Assembly: GCA_009733575.1 (NCBI GenBank)
Contig: ML769975.1
Location: forward strand, 1-28,155
DNA: 28,155 nucleotides
Source: Gymnopus androsaceus JB14
Lineage: Eukaryota > Basidiomycota > Agaricomycetes > Agaricales > Omphalotaceae
Direction of reading: 5' to 3'
Both the position numbers and the translations under genes were made by a program. How positions within the stretch are numbered: the stretch's first letter is position 1; each line of letters opens with the position of its first letter. Positions 17,383-27,250 of the stretch are shown here, piece after piece. The notes beneath the pieces are model-generated. The model ran no database searches. It had not been told where the DNA came from and saw only the letters and a program-made list of their open reading frames with translations.

Positions 17383-19282
17383 GTGAGCTTTACTTTTATT
17401 CACTCCTTGCATTCTGTCCCAGGCCTTAACCATTGCCGCATCAATATTGCCGTACGCTTTGTTCATGCCCACCACAGGCCAGACCCTCGCACCACCTACG
17501 AACTCGGCAGAGATAAAATCACAACAAGACCACCACCAGTAACTCGACAACGTTCCATTGCATCGGAACAAGCCAGCTCATCGAGTAGCAAAGCTGTAAC
17601 ACCACAGCAGAAATCAGCACCATTACCTCCCACAGACGACACTGTTCCTTGTAAAGGACACCCACACATCTTTGATATCGACGAATTAGTCGACAGATAC
17701 AAAAGCCAAACCACTGGAAGGTGGAGCCAGTGCGAAAAACAACATTGCCTAAATCGATACGACGTACTTTGGACAGGTAAATTAGCAGATTTTGCGAAAC
17801 CCATCGCGAAAGAGCAGGAGCAAATCATCAGTAGTCACCTACGACACATCGCCGACGACAACGAAGACGACAACGAAGAAGAGGATACTGAAGCACCTGT
17901 TGCTCAGCCTATAGCATCATCCTCACAACAGCATACTCCCGCTCCAACACAATCACCTGCACCAAAACGCGAACCAACCCCACCTACTCCTCCACAATCA
18001 TTTCCACAGGGCACTGCACCCCGTTTTCCATATTCAAATACGGAACCACCTTCTCCACACAGAACCCCCATCGCCATCAGATCCCGGATCACCAGGCGCT
18101 TTAATTGCTGATTCCGACGACGACGACGAAATGTCTAAGCACTAAAAGCCTTTGATAAGGTTACAACCTTAAAGTCGGATGGATCAAATTGGGACAAGTG
18201 GAAAACTCGAGTGGAATTCGCAGCCAGATCTATCGGCTATCAGCGTTATTTGGAATGGAATCCGCAACCTGATCTTGCTCAAGGATCAAACGAGGAACAT
18301 AGGGGAAAGGATAGTGATTTGCTTAATGCGATCATTGGCAGGTTATCGGATGGAATATTCCGAAGGTATAGGCACTACGACAACACGAAGCAGTTGTGGG
18401 AAAATTTACTCGCTGATTATGATTCTAAAAACGCTCTTACTGAATCATTTTTGCAAAGACGACTCCACACTATGCGATTGCACGGACCCATCCAAGGTCA
18501 ATAAACATTTGGACGACATGATCAGCATCCGCGACGACCTCACGACAAGGGGAATCGATATCAACGACGATATATTCGTCAACACCATTATGTCCTCTGT
18601 CCCTGACACCTTCAAAGCTATGATAAACGCATTGGCTGTTTTCTCCGCTAAATCCGACAAGAAGCTTAGTCCTGCGGAACTCATCTCTACCATTCGTGCT
18701 GAATCAATGGTACACCAAATGCGACATGATCACAAGAAGGAATCGGCAAACTATGCCGGTAATAGGGGAAAGAGGAGGTTTCCGAGGTCGTGGAAATTCC
18801 TTTAGGGGAAATTCCGAGGCAGAGGCAGAGGCCGCGGAGGATCAACGAGTCGCCAGGACTCGGTTTGTTACAACTGCGGAGGTAAAGGTCACTTTGGAAA
18901 TCAATGTCCATCGGAGAAACGCAGTCAGGCCAACGAGGCCAAGGAGACAAAGGCTCCTAAAGAAAAGCAGAAGAAGAAGTCGGATGGAAACTGGAGAGAT
19001 AGGCCGAAGAACAGCGAAGTGGCATCCTCGTCTATGATTGAGGAAGTACCAGAGTCATCATGGGCAGCAATCGAAATTCCTGCTAAGCATGGGAATCTTG
19101 TTTTCGATTTTTCAGAAATAGCTTATAAATTCGAATTAGCTCTTTCATCGCTGAGCGATCACAGATGTCAGAAATACAATTCTGATATAGTGCAAAACAT
19201 CAAAGTCGACAGTCCGCCACCTCTTACTCTTAACGACGAAGAAGAGGAGGAAGTATACGGCACATCAGATTGCAAGCTGTAG
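17383..19282 (+). pseudogene. Ty1/copia-like gag with zinc knuckle, frameshifted, no pol
   Basis: The N-terminal frame encodes a cysteine-containing region (DDTVPCKGHPHIFDIDELVD, CEKQHCLNRYDVLW) and a proline-rich linker ending about 18095. Next is a copia-type Gag core: LKSDGSNWDKWKTRVEF, LNAIIGRLSDGIFRRYRHYD, KQLWENLLADYDSKNAL, then after a shift near 18480 VNKHLDDMISIRDDL and ALAVFSAKSDKKLSPAELI. An RGG-rich stretch (about 18770-18850) precedes a CCHC zinc knuckle, CYNCGGKGHFGNQC, at 18866-18907. The frame then runs to a stop at 19280-19282. At least four single-base shifts break the gene. Gag packages element RNA and the knuckle binds nucleic acid. No protease, integrase or reverse transcriptase follows, so this is a remnant or a gag-only relic. 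Confidence 0.75.
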
Positions 19283-19368
19283 GGTCCGGCTAATATATAT
19301 AATGCAAAAATCATTGATTTGACCACTTCGGGACCCCTCCAGCATATAGCTAACTGCCGAATTCTGGC

Positions 19369-19484
19369 TGTACGGGTACCCGTACAACAACCGTATAAAT
19401 ACGGCCGTAAAAAGTGTCCATGGACACCCTTTACGGTACGGTTACGGGTACCCGTATAACCGTACCGTAAGCCGTAACTTACGG
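19369..19484. repeat. Palindrome cluster built on gtaccgtaacgg motifs
   Basis: 19369-19386 is a perfect 18-bp palindrome (TGTACGGGT/ACCCGTACA). 19414-19427 is a perfect 14-bp palindrome (GTGTCCATGGACAC). 19431-19470 is an inverted repeat with perfect 14-bp arms (TTACGGTACGGTTA). 19472-19484 is CCGTAA c TTACGG. The block ends in gcggatccctag. Such motif-dense palindromic ends resemble hAT-type terminal regions in basidiomycetes, but no mate end was found. Confidence 0.7.
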
Positions 19485-19864
19485 TTACGGTGCGGATCCC
19501 TAGGCAACGGTCATGGTCACAATTGCCTGATTGTGTTGCCTATTTGCCGTGACATCATGGTCATTTTTAAGGTGGTTGCTAGTCAAAAACTGTGACAAAA
19601 ACAGTTAAAATTCGAAAAAATTCCCAAAAAAATTTCCAAGAGCTGCATTCTTGTTTTAGAGCTCCAAAAACATGATCCGCTAGAAAAATACAACAGTATA
19701 GGTAGAAGACCAGTCTATTTGGGTGAGTAAAGGCAGTATTGGTTGCCTAATTTCTCCATTGTCACATCCATCCAAGCTCAGGTTGCTAACCTAGGGTTGA
19801 AAAAAACTGTCATGGTCAGACCCGTGGTTGCCTCCCTACATCTATGTACAGTATGGGGCATGCT
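19485..19864. other. No gene; possible weak MITE
   Basis: The segment between AGGCAAC (19502-19508) and GTTGCCT (19827-19833) is flanked by ccct on both sides. Only 7 bp of terminal match is seen, so a mobile element here is speculative. Confidence 0.3.
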
Positions 19865-20033
19865 GCAGAACCTGTCCTTGATATTATGCATATCATACTG
19901 AGAGCATGTCTTGCACACTCTGGTGCACCTCTGCACCTCTACCTACCTTTTCGCCCAGTTGAACCTACTCCTGGGTTATGTGGCAGGATTCTAGATGACC
20001 TAGCGCAACATGCAGACAGATGGAAGGAGTTCA
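19865..20033 (+). pseudogene. F-box family fragment, middle region
   Basis: It reads AEPVLDIMHIILRACLAHSG, then a region near PGLCGRILDDLAQHADRWKE, matching residues about 160-220 of the intact F-box protein. Both ends of the homology are abrupt. No F-box motif is present. Confidence 0.78.
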
Positions 20034-20685
20034 GATCCATGCTCAACTTACAGAACCTCAGGAGTCACTCTCGGTGATTCACACACTAGTGTGTGAATTG
20101 GTACTTGCTTCATACTTGCATTTACTGACAGTATATATTTTGTTTTGCATACAGTCGGGAACAGCCAAACTTGACAAAAATCTTGATCAACTTATGCAGG
20201 CTTTGAATGGTATCAGAAAAGGATGTAAACCATGTTTCTATGTTATTTAGGACTTAAAGTAATATTAACAACAAGCGGATTTTCTGTAAAGTGAACTTTG
20301 GACTTTTGACCCTCAAAATTTGGCTGTACCCAAAAAAAAATCACTAAAAATATGAAAAAGTGCGGAAAACACTTCTTTTTTCACTCTAATTATGATTCCG
20401 ACAAAAACAAGTTGACCATCAGGTCACTTCTGGCAGCCAAAAAAAGAAATAATAAGTGCCTCTCTCTTTCCACAAGTCTCAACATGCCTAGTGGGCATCC
20501 TCAAAAATGCAAACAGAATGTTTCTAGCTTGAAGAATCAATCAATTCCCTTGGAGGAAGCTCCAGAAGCCACTGACACTGACCAAATACATCCTGAAGAG
20601 CCAACTGGTGCTGTCTTGAATTGCATCAGCAAAATCTGTACCATCACAATACATTTCTTTCATCTCTGGAGCAAGGATAGTAATT
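20034..20685. other. No recognised gene; AT-rich, possibly part of the transposase remnant downstream
   Basis: A reading frame at 20352-20729 (125 codons) shows no family motif, although a stretch with PLEEAPEATDTDQIHPEEP looks codon-like. It may be an N-terminal relic of the degraded transposase at 20933-21393. Confidence 0.3.
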
Positions 20686-20779
20686 CCAGAGATCTCCAGA
20701 GACCTCCAGAGATGTCTGGAGGAGTTTGACAGCTTTTTGACAGCTGTCAAAGCTCTGGAGATCTCTGGAGACCTCTGGA
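20686..20779. repeat. Compound inverted repeat (ccagagatctccagag type)
   Basis: A left arm with CCAGAGATCTCCAGAG (from 20686) pairs with CTCTGGAGATCTCTGG (ending about 20768) and with further copies up to 20779. The centre contains tttgacagc...gctgtcaaa, itself an inverted repeat. Several alternative pairings are possible. Confidence 0.65.
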
Positions 20780-20785
20780 GACCAA

Positions 20786-20914
20786 CATCAGCAAAACCTG
20801 GGTGATCCCATAGCAAGGTCCCCCTCTGTGCAGCTCTGCACAGTTCTGTACAGAGCTGTACAGAGCTGCACAGAAGGGGACCTTGCTATGGCGAACACCC
20901 AGGTTTTGCTGATG
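20786..20914. repeat. 129-bp foldback with about 58-bp arms
   Basis: The left arm begins CATCAGCAAAACCTGGGTG (20786) and the right arm ends with its reverse complement (to 20914). Arms share about 58 bp with a handful of mismatches or single-base gaps, including the core ccatagcaaggtcccc. The loop is made of related ctgtacagagctg units. No clear target duplication was found. Confidence 0.8.
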
Positions 20915-20932
20915 AACTAGGTTTTGCAGATG

Positions 20933-21393
20933 TGCAATGATGCTCTGCAAAGTGTTACTGGTCCAGATGAAGACCCAGAAGATTGTTGGATACCAGAGGA
21001 ACAACTCCACTTTGATAGTGGATGGTTTGAGGAGGGAGAAGATTCTGAAGAGGAACAAGACAGGATGAATCATTTGATGGAGAAGACTTACTCAAGGTGT
21101 TAAATTTCATTGCAAGTTGAACCTGATTAAATGGTACACTTTTCTCTACATACTGACTACTTTTGCTGATCCTTGATTTCATAGTACTGGGGCCCGGTCA
21201 AGTACAGGTTTAGAGTGATGCTGAAGAAAACCTCCCAGGATGCTAAGGATGCGGCATTCAAATACCTTGATGCATGTCCCACCGAAGTGATAAGACATTT
21301 CATCAATTGATCTTTTTGCTGGATCAATGCGGACTGACAGGAAAGGCAGCTCAATGGGCAGTAAAGAAGCAAGACTCATCGTTCTGTTTCAGC
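20933..21393 (+). pseudogene. C-terminal remnant of a Tc1/mariner (IS630)-like transposase
   Basis: A first open segment (EDPEDCWIPEEQLHFDSGWF, EEEQDRMNHLMEKTYS) is followed, after a possible intron or gap, by YWGPVKYRFRVMLKKTSQDA, AAFKYLDACPTEVIRHFIN and, in shifted frames, GLTGKAAQWAVKKQ. The YWG-KYR, DACPxEVIRxFIN and LTGKAAxWAV motifs are typical of the C-terminal end of a large basidiomycete transposase family where YWG follows the last catalytic Glu. Stops and frame changes make it non-functional. The catalytic core is not in the window. Confidence 0.6.
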
Positions 21394-21651
21394 AGGTGCA
21401 GTAGATACCCTAAAGCTTTTGATGAAAACCTCTGAAAATTTGGCCATCCCAAAAATGTTGTGGGAAAAATCCCGAAAAATGCTTTTTCGACGTATTTCAC
21501 TTGTCTGAGTCCAAAACTGTACTCAGTTTGCCCTAGAAAACTCCTGATCAGCCGCAATTAAAATTGTTGAGTCTGGCTGTCCCCGACTGTACTTATCAGT
21601 AATCTGATATCTGCGTTATTTCTTGGAACCATTTAAAAAAAATTTTCAGTA

Positions 21652-21714
21652 GACTAGCTTCCGTTTAGCAATCGTGATCATTAATATTGTTAATATAGGC
21701 GAGCGGATGTAGCA
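21652..21714 (+). repeat. Left copy of direct repeat bracketing the kinase gene
   Basis: Shares gactagctt-cgtttagcaat and later gcgagcggat with 23436-23519, with an indel between them. The left copy ends about 60 bp before the kinase start codon. Confidence 0.65.
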
Positions 21715-21771
21715 CAAATGAATCCGAAACGATCGATTTGCCGATGAAACACACAACTCTTTCTTCTTACC

Positions 21772-23250
21772 ATGAACATAGAAAGCACCAACCGATACTG
21801 TCCTGGTGGTTATCACCCTGTCCACCTCGACGATAAGTTTCACAATGGGCGCTACACTGTCGTAAATAAACTTGGTCATGGCACGTACGCCGTCGTTTGG
21901 CTGGTTTACGACTCTGAAATTGGCCGCTATGCTGCGCTGAAAATCTGTGCCGCCAACCTCGAACGTTCTAAATCTCGTTTGTCGGACGAGATTGCCGTCG
22001 TCAAGTACCTTCAGCATGTCCGTGCGCAATCCAGTCAGTCGCCGGAAGATAATGATGAAGGGAACAACCATGTCGTCCAAATATTCGATGTATTCACTCA
22101 CGAAGGACCAAACGGGATGCATCTGTGTATTGTAACGGAGATCCTAGGCCCAAATATGGAAGATGCTCTGTTTTGTATGTATAAGGAGGATCCTGCTCCT
22201 ACAGGTATCGCGAAACGTTTGGCTGCACAGGTTGCATATGGCTTGAGGTATCTTCACAAGCACGGCATCGTACACGGAGGTCAGTAATACACCCTGTCCA
22301 TTTGTGAGACTGTTCATCTCCCTCTAACGATACCAATTTCTTGGCAGATCTTCACATCCGAAATGTTCTTCTTTGTGCCCCGACACTCATATCCTCCTCG
22401 TCCACTCAAGAACATATTGAAAAGATCATCGGAAAGCCGCGTCAGTATATCCCTTATGCCTGGAGAGCTAGCGCTCCTGTCTCCGACTCGTCTTTGGACC
22501 CTGCACCTGATCCTCACATCCCTCGATACCTCGTATTACCCTGCCTCAAAGACTCATTCATCAAAATGTGCTTTGCAGATCCTGCGTCGCTACACGCTAA
22601 AATATGCGACTTTGGTGAATCATTTATCGCGGTACCAGGCTCCGAGTCGGGCTTCAGAGTACGACCATCACACTGTCCCGAGGTCTGCAGATCCCCTGAA
22701 CTCTTCTTCGATAATTTACTCAGCCCTGCATCGGACATCTGGGCCCTTGCCCACCTGATAAACTACTTCTTTCTGGGAGAATTTCTCTTTCACGAGCCTG
22801 GACCGTTTTCAAGGGCTGTTATGGTGTTGAAACTTGGCAAGTTCCCCGAGAGGTGGTGGAAGATGTGGTCTGGGAGTATTAACGGATCCGACACCTCCTC
22901 TGCCTCTTCGGATTCGTCTGACTCTTCCAATGGCAGTACACTTAGCGGAGAAAGGTGGGATTGGTTCGACGAGGACGAAAAATGGTGTTCGACAAAGCGT
23001 AATAAGCCTGGTAAGGTCAATGGCAAATGGCTGATGTTCCCGTGGCAGTTTCCATTCGAGGGGGGAGGTCGAGGAGGACCGAGCAATGGTGGAGAAGATC
23101 CTACGCAAGATGACATTGTATGACGTCGAGAAAAGGGCCACTGCGGCGGAGGTGGTTGAGTTGATACCAGATAGTTGGATGAGGGGCAGTCCGGGGGAGG
23201 AAGGAGTTGATTGGCCCATGGTGGATCCAGATTCGGATAGCGATGGCTGA
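21772..23250 (+). CDS. SRPK-like protein kinase, about 469 aa, one homopolymer frameshift
   Basis: Exon 1 (21772-22279) and exon 2 (22348-23250) flank a 68-bp GT-AG intron that splits the catalytic loop codon. Kinase motifs in order: glycine loop GHGTYAVVW (residues 36-43), lysine K57 in AALKIC, catalytic loop HGDLHIRNVL with D170, DFG at 257-259 (ICDFGES), SPE replacing APE at 285-287, and SDIWALAHL with D299. The early VVNKLGHGTYAVVWLVYD and a long low-complexity spacer (SDTSSASSDSSDSSNGS) fit SRPK-type kinases, which phosphorylate SR-rich splicing factors and are greatly expanded in agaricomycetes. After FPWQFPFEG the frame shifts: removing one G from the six-G run at 23060-23065 restores EVEEDRAMVEKILRKM and EKRATAAEVVELIPDSWM up to TGA 23248-23250. 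HGD instead of HRD may alter regulation or activity. Confidence 0.82.
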
Positions 23251-23435
23251 GGTAAGTGCTAAGAGTTTTTTTTTCGTCGTAAAATCAAGAACTTGCTCCA
23301 GTTCTTCGCTCACTTGTTCCCCTATGAAGATTACTTACTTGACTGAATAAATTACGAAAGACAAGCTCATCTTGGTAGAGAGAGGAGCAAGGGTGTCTAG
23401 TGCCGACTCGAGTAAGGTGCTGGAGATCAAACAGA

Positions 23436-23522
23436 GACTAGCTTGCGTTTAGCAATTGTGGTCAATAATCATATTAATGTAACTGTTTGGAAGCTTTGAT
23501 CATGATAGCGAGCGGATATGTA
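23436..23522 (+). repeat. Right copy of direct repeat bracketing the kinase gene
   Basis: gactagcttgcgtttagcaat and atagcgagcggatatg match the left copy at 21652-21714. About 25 extra bases lie between the two conserved blocks. No second kinase follows. Confidence 0.65.
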
Positions 23523-24198
23523 ACGCATGCAATAAGCTTACGGATGAAAGAGGTTGTCATAAATCGAGGCCATTGTATGCGATGCGATACGAGCAATAGA
23601 CAGAGAGAAATTACGTGATGATAAGCTAGGTGACGATGAAAACACAGGGGATGGAATGGGATGGAAAACGACCGCAGAGCGAGTGAGCGATGCCAAAAGA
23701 ATGATAAATATCGAAAATATCTTGAGAGAGTCATGAGCAGTAAACGAATACGATCTGCATGGTCATCTTCTTCCTGCGTCGTGGAATTGGCCCAGCGAGA
23801 ATCGACATGCAAGACTCATTCTCCATACGAAGGACTGTAGGCCTAACGAATCAGGGATAAGACATAGTCCATAGAAGAATCGGTGAGAGGACTCGGGAGT
23901 TCAGCGCACACAGCATTTCCGCTTACAGCAAACGTTAAGCGGTTACCGTAGCATGGATCCGTGGAGAGTGTAGGCATGTGATGGTGTTTAGATTTCACTG
24001 GAAAGGATGCAAAATAATCGTGCTACTATCGAAAACAGAGAAGGATGGATATCACCATTCGAAATTATTCCACGAGCGTGCATCATGGCGGTCATGAATG
24101 CCGAGAGGAAGAACATCGCGGACGTGTCGCTTCTTGTAGAGAGGGGACCCAAAAAATCACATTCGACCTCATCTGGATAAACCATATATGTACTTTAT
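23523..24198. other. No recognised gene
   Basis: Spacer downstream of the kinase. The short reading frames show no family motif. Confidence 0.45.
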
Positions 24199-24990
24199 CT
24201 AGGAGGGATATAAAAAAACGCGCTCATCTTGAAAGCTTTGAGATTGCACCTTGATGAGCCAATCTTCCAGGCCTTCAGACAGCCGTTTCGATTGAAAAGA
24301 TGCCTGCATTCTTGAGTCTGCGCGTACTTGGATTCCAGTGATTGAAAGCTGGAGGCCGACTTTTCCGTTCAGCTGGAGCAGCACATGTTTCGCGATGACT
24401 AGTACTGCTGTTTGAGTTGTCGAGGGCGATAAGGAGAGCTTGGTTGGTCGATCAGTATTTTTCGAGCGCTGTGAAGGCGGCAATGGCGTGATACGTCGTT
24501 TTCGCTGCCGGGTTTCCTGTAGTTGGACACAAGCATTTCTTTTTTTTGTAGCTTTTTCGGAGAGCTGTTTGCTGTTAGTGCTATTAACAGCAGCCAACGA
24601 CGATTGGAACAGCAGAAGAGGTCGCATATAGTCTTCCAGCTCGTGTAATTGAGCGTTGGTAAGGAAGAAAAAATAGAGAGGAACTGCCCACGCACTCCGT
24701 TGTATAATGCCGTAGAATATTCTCCTTTCCAGATCCACCTTTCCATTCCTTTTGTGGTTTCGTGGACTTGAGTGATTTTTGAGGTATTTAGATTTTGAAT
24801 TGCCTTGAGAAGATTTGTCGAAAGATGCTAGCAGACCTGTAATGTTGAGGGTTTTCTGGGTCCCTCTTTGGATTCGGCGACGACGTGAGGGGAAGAGATC
24901 AAAGGTTCTGGCATCATTCGTTCGATTTCGGTTCGTGTACAGGGTCCCGACGTGAGACCGGCTCTCTTCATCTGGGTAATTCGTATACAC
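24199..24990 (-). CDS. Orphan reading frame, 263 aa, unknown
   Basis: A 792-bp uninterrupted frame is long for this base composition, so it may be a gene. It is basic, with an early stretch FPSRRRRIQRG, one hydrophobic stretch (AVPLYFFFLTNAQLH, about residues 104-118), and a middle run of basic residues (RQRKRRITPL). No signal peptide or known domain was recognised. The C-terminal part (DWLIKVQSQSFQDERVFLYP) gives no clue. It could also be a fortuitous frame or a degraded mobile-element protein. Confidence 0.3.
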   Translation of the reverse strand: MYTNYPDEESRSHVGTLYTNRNRTNDARTFDLFPSRRRRIQRGTQKTLNITGLLASFDKSSQGNSKSKYLKNHSSPRNHKRNGKVDLERRIFYGIIQRSAWAVPLYFFFLTNAQLHELEDYMRPLLLFQSSLAAVNSTNSKQLSEKATKKRNACVQLQETRQRKRRITPLPPSQRSKNTDRPTKLSLSPSTTQTAVLVIAKHVLLQLNGKVGLQLSITGIQVRADSRMQASFQSKRLSEGLEDWLIKVQSQSFQDERVFLYPS

Positions 24991-26262
24991 TTCCTGGTGT
25001 GAGAAGAGGGTAGCGTTCGTTTAAGGTCCAATAGGTCGATAAGTACTTCTATTGTCAAAAGCAGCTGGACCATATATTATCGAGCAACGCAGCTTCTTTC
25101 CACAGTTTCAGGGTACGAGGGATCGACTGAACGCTATGGTATCAAACAACCATATGAGCGACTTTGATTTGTGGATTGAGGCTCGGTCATGTTCATCGCC
25201 TATCGTTCTCACCTATGAGTGGCATCTTTGCGCAGAAGAAAGAAAAATGGAAGATGGTAGGGCGGATACGACAACAACATATAAAGTATGACGGCTCAGA
25301 GTATCCCCTCAAGACCGTTTTCGACGAGCAAATAGTGGTATGGTCTTTCAAGAGGGACGCGGACGCCTCGATTGATTTATCCAGCGTAGAGAAAGCGTAG
25401 AAGCTTTGACAGCCAAGGAGTAGCCGTAAAATCCGACGGCTGAAAATCTTCGAGGTTGTTGAGCTCAGTCCTAGTGCTGAGAGGTGAGTTAACAGTGCAG
25501 AAAGAGAGAATGGACATATATAATTACCTTGATACAATACTCGAGCAAAACAGAAAAAGACTTTCGGCTTCTTCAAATCAAAAGTCTACATCCTCGTACG
25601 CCATTCGTTATCCTCCCGTTTTTGACAAACGATAAGAGACCAGTGAATCCAGAGAACGGAAGCATCGAGAAGTGAGAGGGCTATAAGAACCTGAGCGTTG
25701 AAACTTTCGTTCAGTGCATCCAAGAATTTTCCAAGTGCAACACTTCAATCTTCAGGTCAAGGATGAGTTGAGAAGGAAATTTCGCAGTTGATGCAAGATC
25801 GAAGAGTGTAGCTTTAGACGTACCATGCATATGCATGACGGTTGGGTTCGAGAGCAGGCGCTAAATTTTAGCGCGATGCTTTTGCATTTTGCTTTGTTCT
25901 TTCCAGACCCCTTTGTATCCTTCTGTCACAAGAGCACCTGTACAAGCTTCGAGGCCATTAATACTCAAAACTTGCCAATTCAAGTTCCATATTTACTGCT
26001 TTGACCACCAACTTTCGTTGAACTTTCGAATAGTATACTTTCAGCCCTTCCTTGGTTGCTGTGTTATTTGTCTCAATATTAATGGTTCAAAAAGTCTTTT
26101 AGCTATCTGTACTTCTGCGCTGTCCAACTTTGACAAGGAAGGAAGGAAAGATCGGAAATTGGGAACGCAGCGCTCTTTCGAAGCACCGGTTTAAACCCCG
26201 AATGAGCCCCACAGATAAATCATAGCAGCTTCTCTCGCTTCAACTCTTAGTTATTAACCGCC
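24991..26262. other. Intergenic with two short palindromes near 25.8 kb
   Basis: Short frames at 25052-25400 (with SDFDLWIEARSC and YDGSEYPLKTVF) might be a small frameshifted gene but show no known motif. 25824-25837 is CATGCATATGCATG, and 25858-25874 is GCGCTAAA t TTTAGCGC. The last 300 bases should include the SET gene promoter. Confidence 0.4.
25858..25874. repeat. 8+1+8 palindrome GCGCTAAA-t-TTTAGCGC
   Basis: Perfect arms. A related sequence (gctaaaatttagcgtctgctttt) occurs near 3678, beside the other SET copy, so the motif and its flank seem duplicated. Confidence 0.65.
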
Positions 26263-27250
26263 ATGACGAAGAACAAATCCAAGGCCATGAAATCCAAGCC
26301 ACAGACTCCTTCCACCGTAGACTCCAAAATAATACCTTTCAGTTATGGAGTGGTTGAAAACGCGGGTAGATCTTTTCCCTTTCAAAACACGTTGTCTGTT
26401 TATGACCCTTTCCACCCAAAGCTGTCCCCAAAGGCTAAAAATCCCACATCATCTCACCCCCGTCGCCCACTTCGAAAGCATGAACGACCCAAAAGAATTG
26501 ATTTACACGACAATACCCAAAGTGAAGCACGAGTCTGGCGATCCAGGGTACATACCGAATGCCACATCTCTGTCCACGTCAAACACTTCATCCTCAGCGC
26601 ACCAGGGTTTCCTCGCGATCCTTTACCTCCAACAAACCCAGACGCGTATCAAATCATCGACGCCGGAGGGGGAAAAGGCTTGGGTATGTTTGCTACACGC
26701 GATATACGCGCCGGAGACCTCATCGTGGATGAAAGACCGATGATGGTGGTTCCGGGTAGTAGTACCGGAGTTTTGGCCAACAAAGAGGGATTCGGCAAGT
26801 ATGCGGAGGAACAGTAGAAACAAATGGGTAGAGCGATTGAGACGGCATTCAGTAGGATGCCTGAGATGCATCAGAGGGCCTTTATGGAATTGAAGAACGC
26901 TCATAAACAGGATGGAAGCGGGCCTTATATGGGGTGTGTTTTCGTTCATTTTCCCTTCTGGTTTGAGCTGATTCTAGCCTATCCAGCCGCACGAGAACGA
27001 ATGGAATCGGATTGATTGGTTTGAGAGACAAAGGTACGTGTGCTAATCTCGTTTTTCCACCTATTTTGACGCGTTTTTCAGGTGAAACCGGTGTCCACAG
27101 AGTATATAGTGTATAAACCACAGGGTAAGTCCAATCTCGTAATCTTTTATCCGACTCATCCTTTTTCATACTCACCAGCTGCTCCCCCAAAACCGTTTTC
27201 TCCTGGCACACATCCTCATTCTCTTTCCGCATCCGCGCCGTCCGTGACAT

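Noticed and set aside
19502..19833. MITE with AGGCAAC/GTTGCCT ends and ccct flanks
   Set aside because: Only 7 bp of terminal match and a low-complexity 4-bp flank; could easily be chance.
25052..25400. Two overlapping plus-strand frames that would join with a one-base shift
   Set aside because: Looks mildly coding but has no known motif or splice sites; too weak to call a gene.
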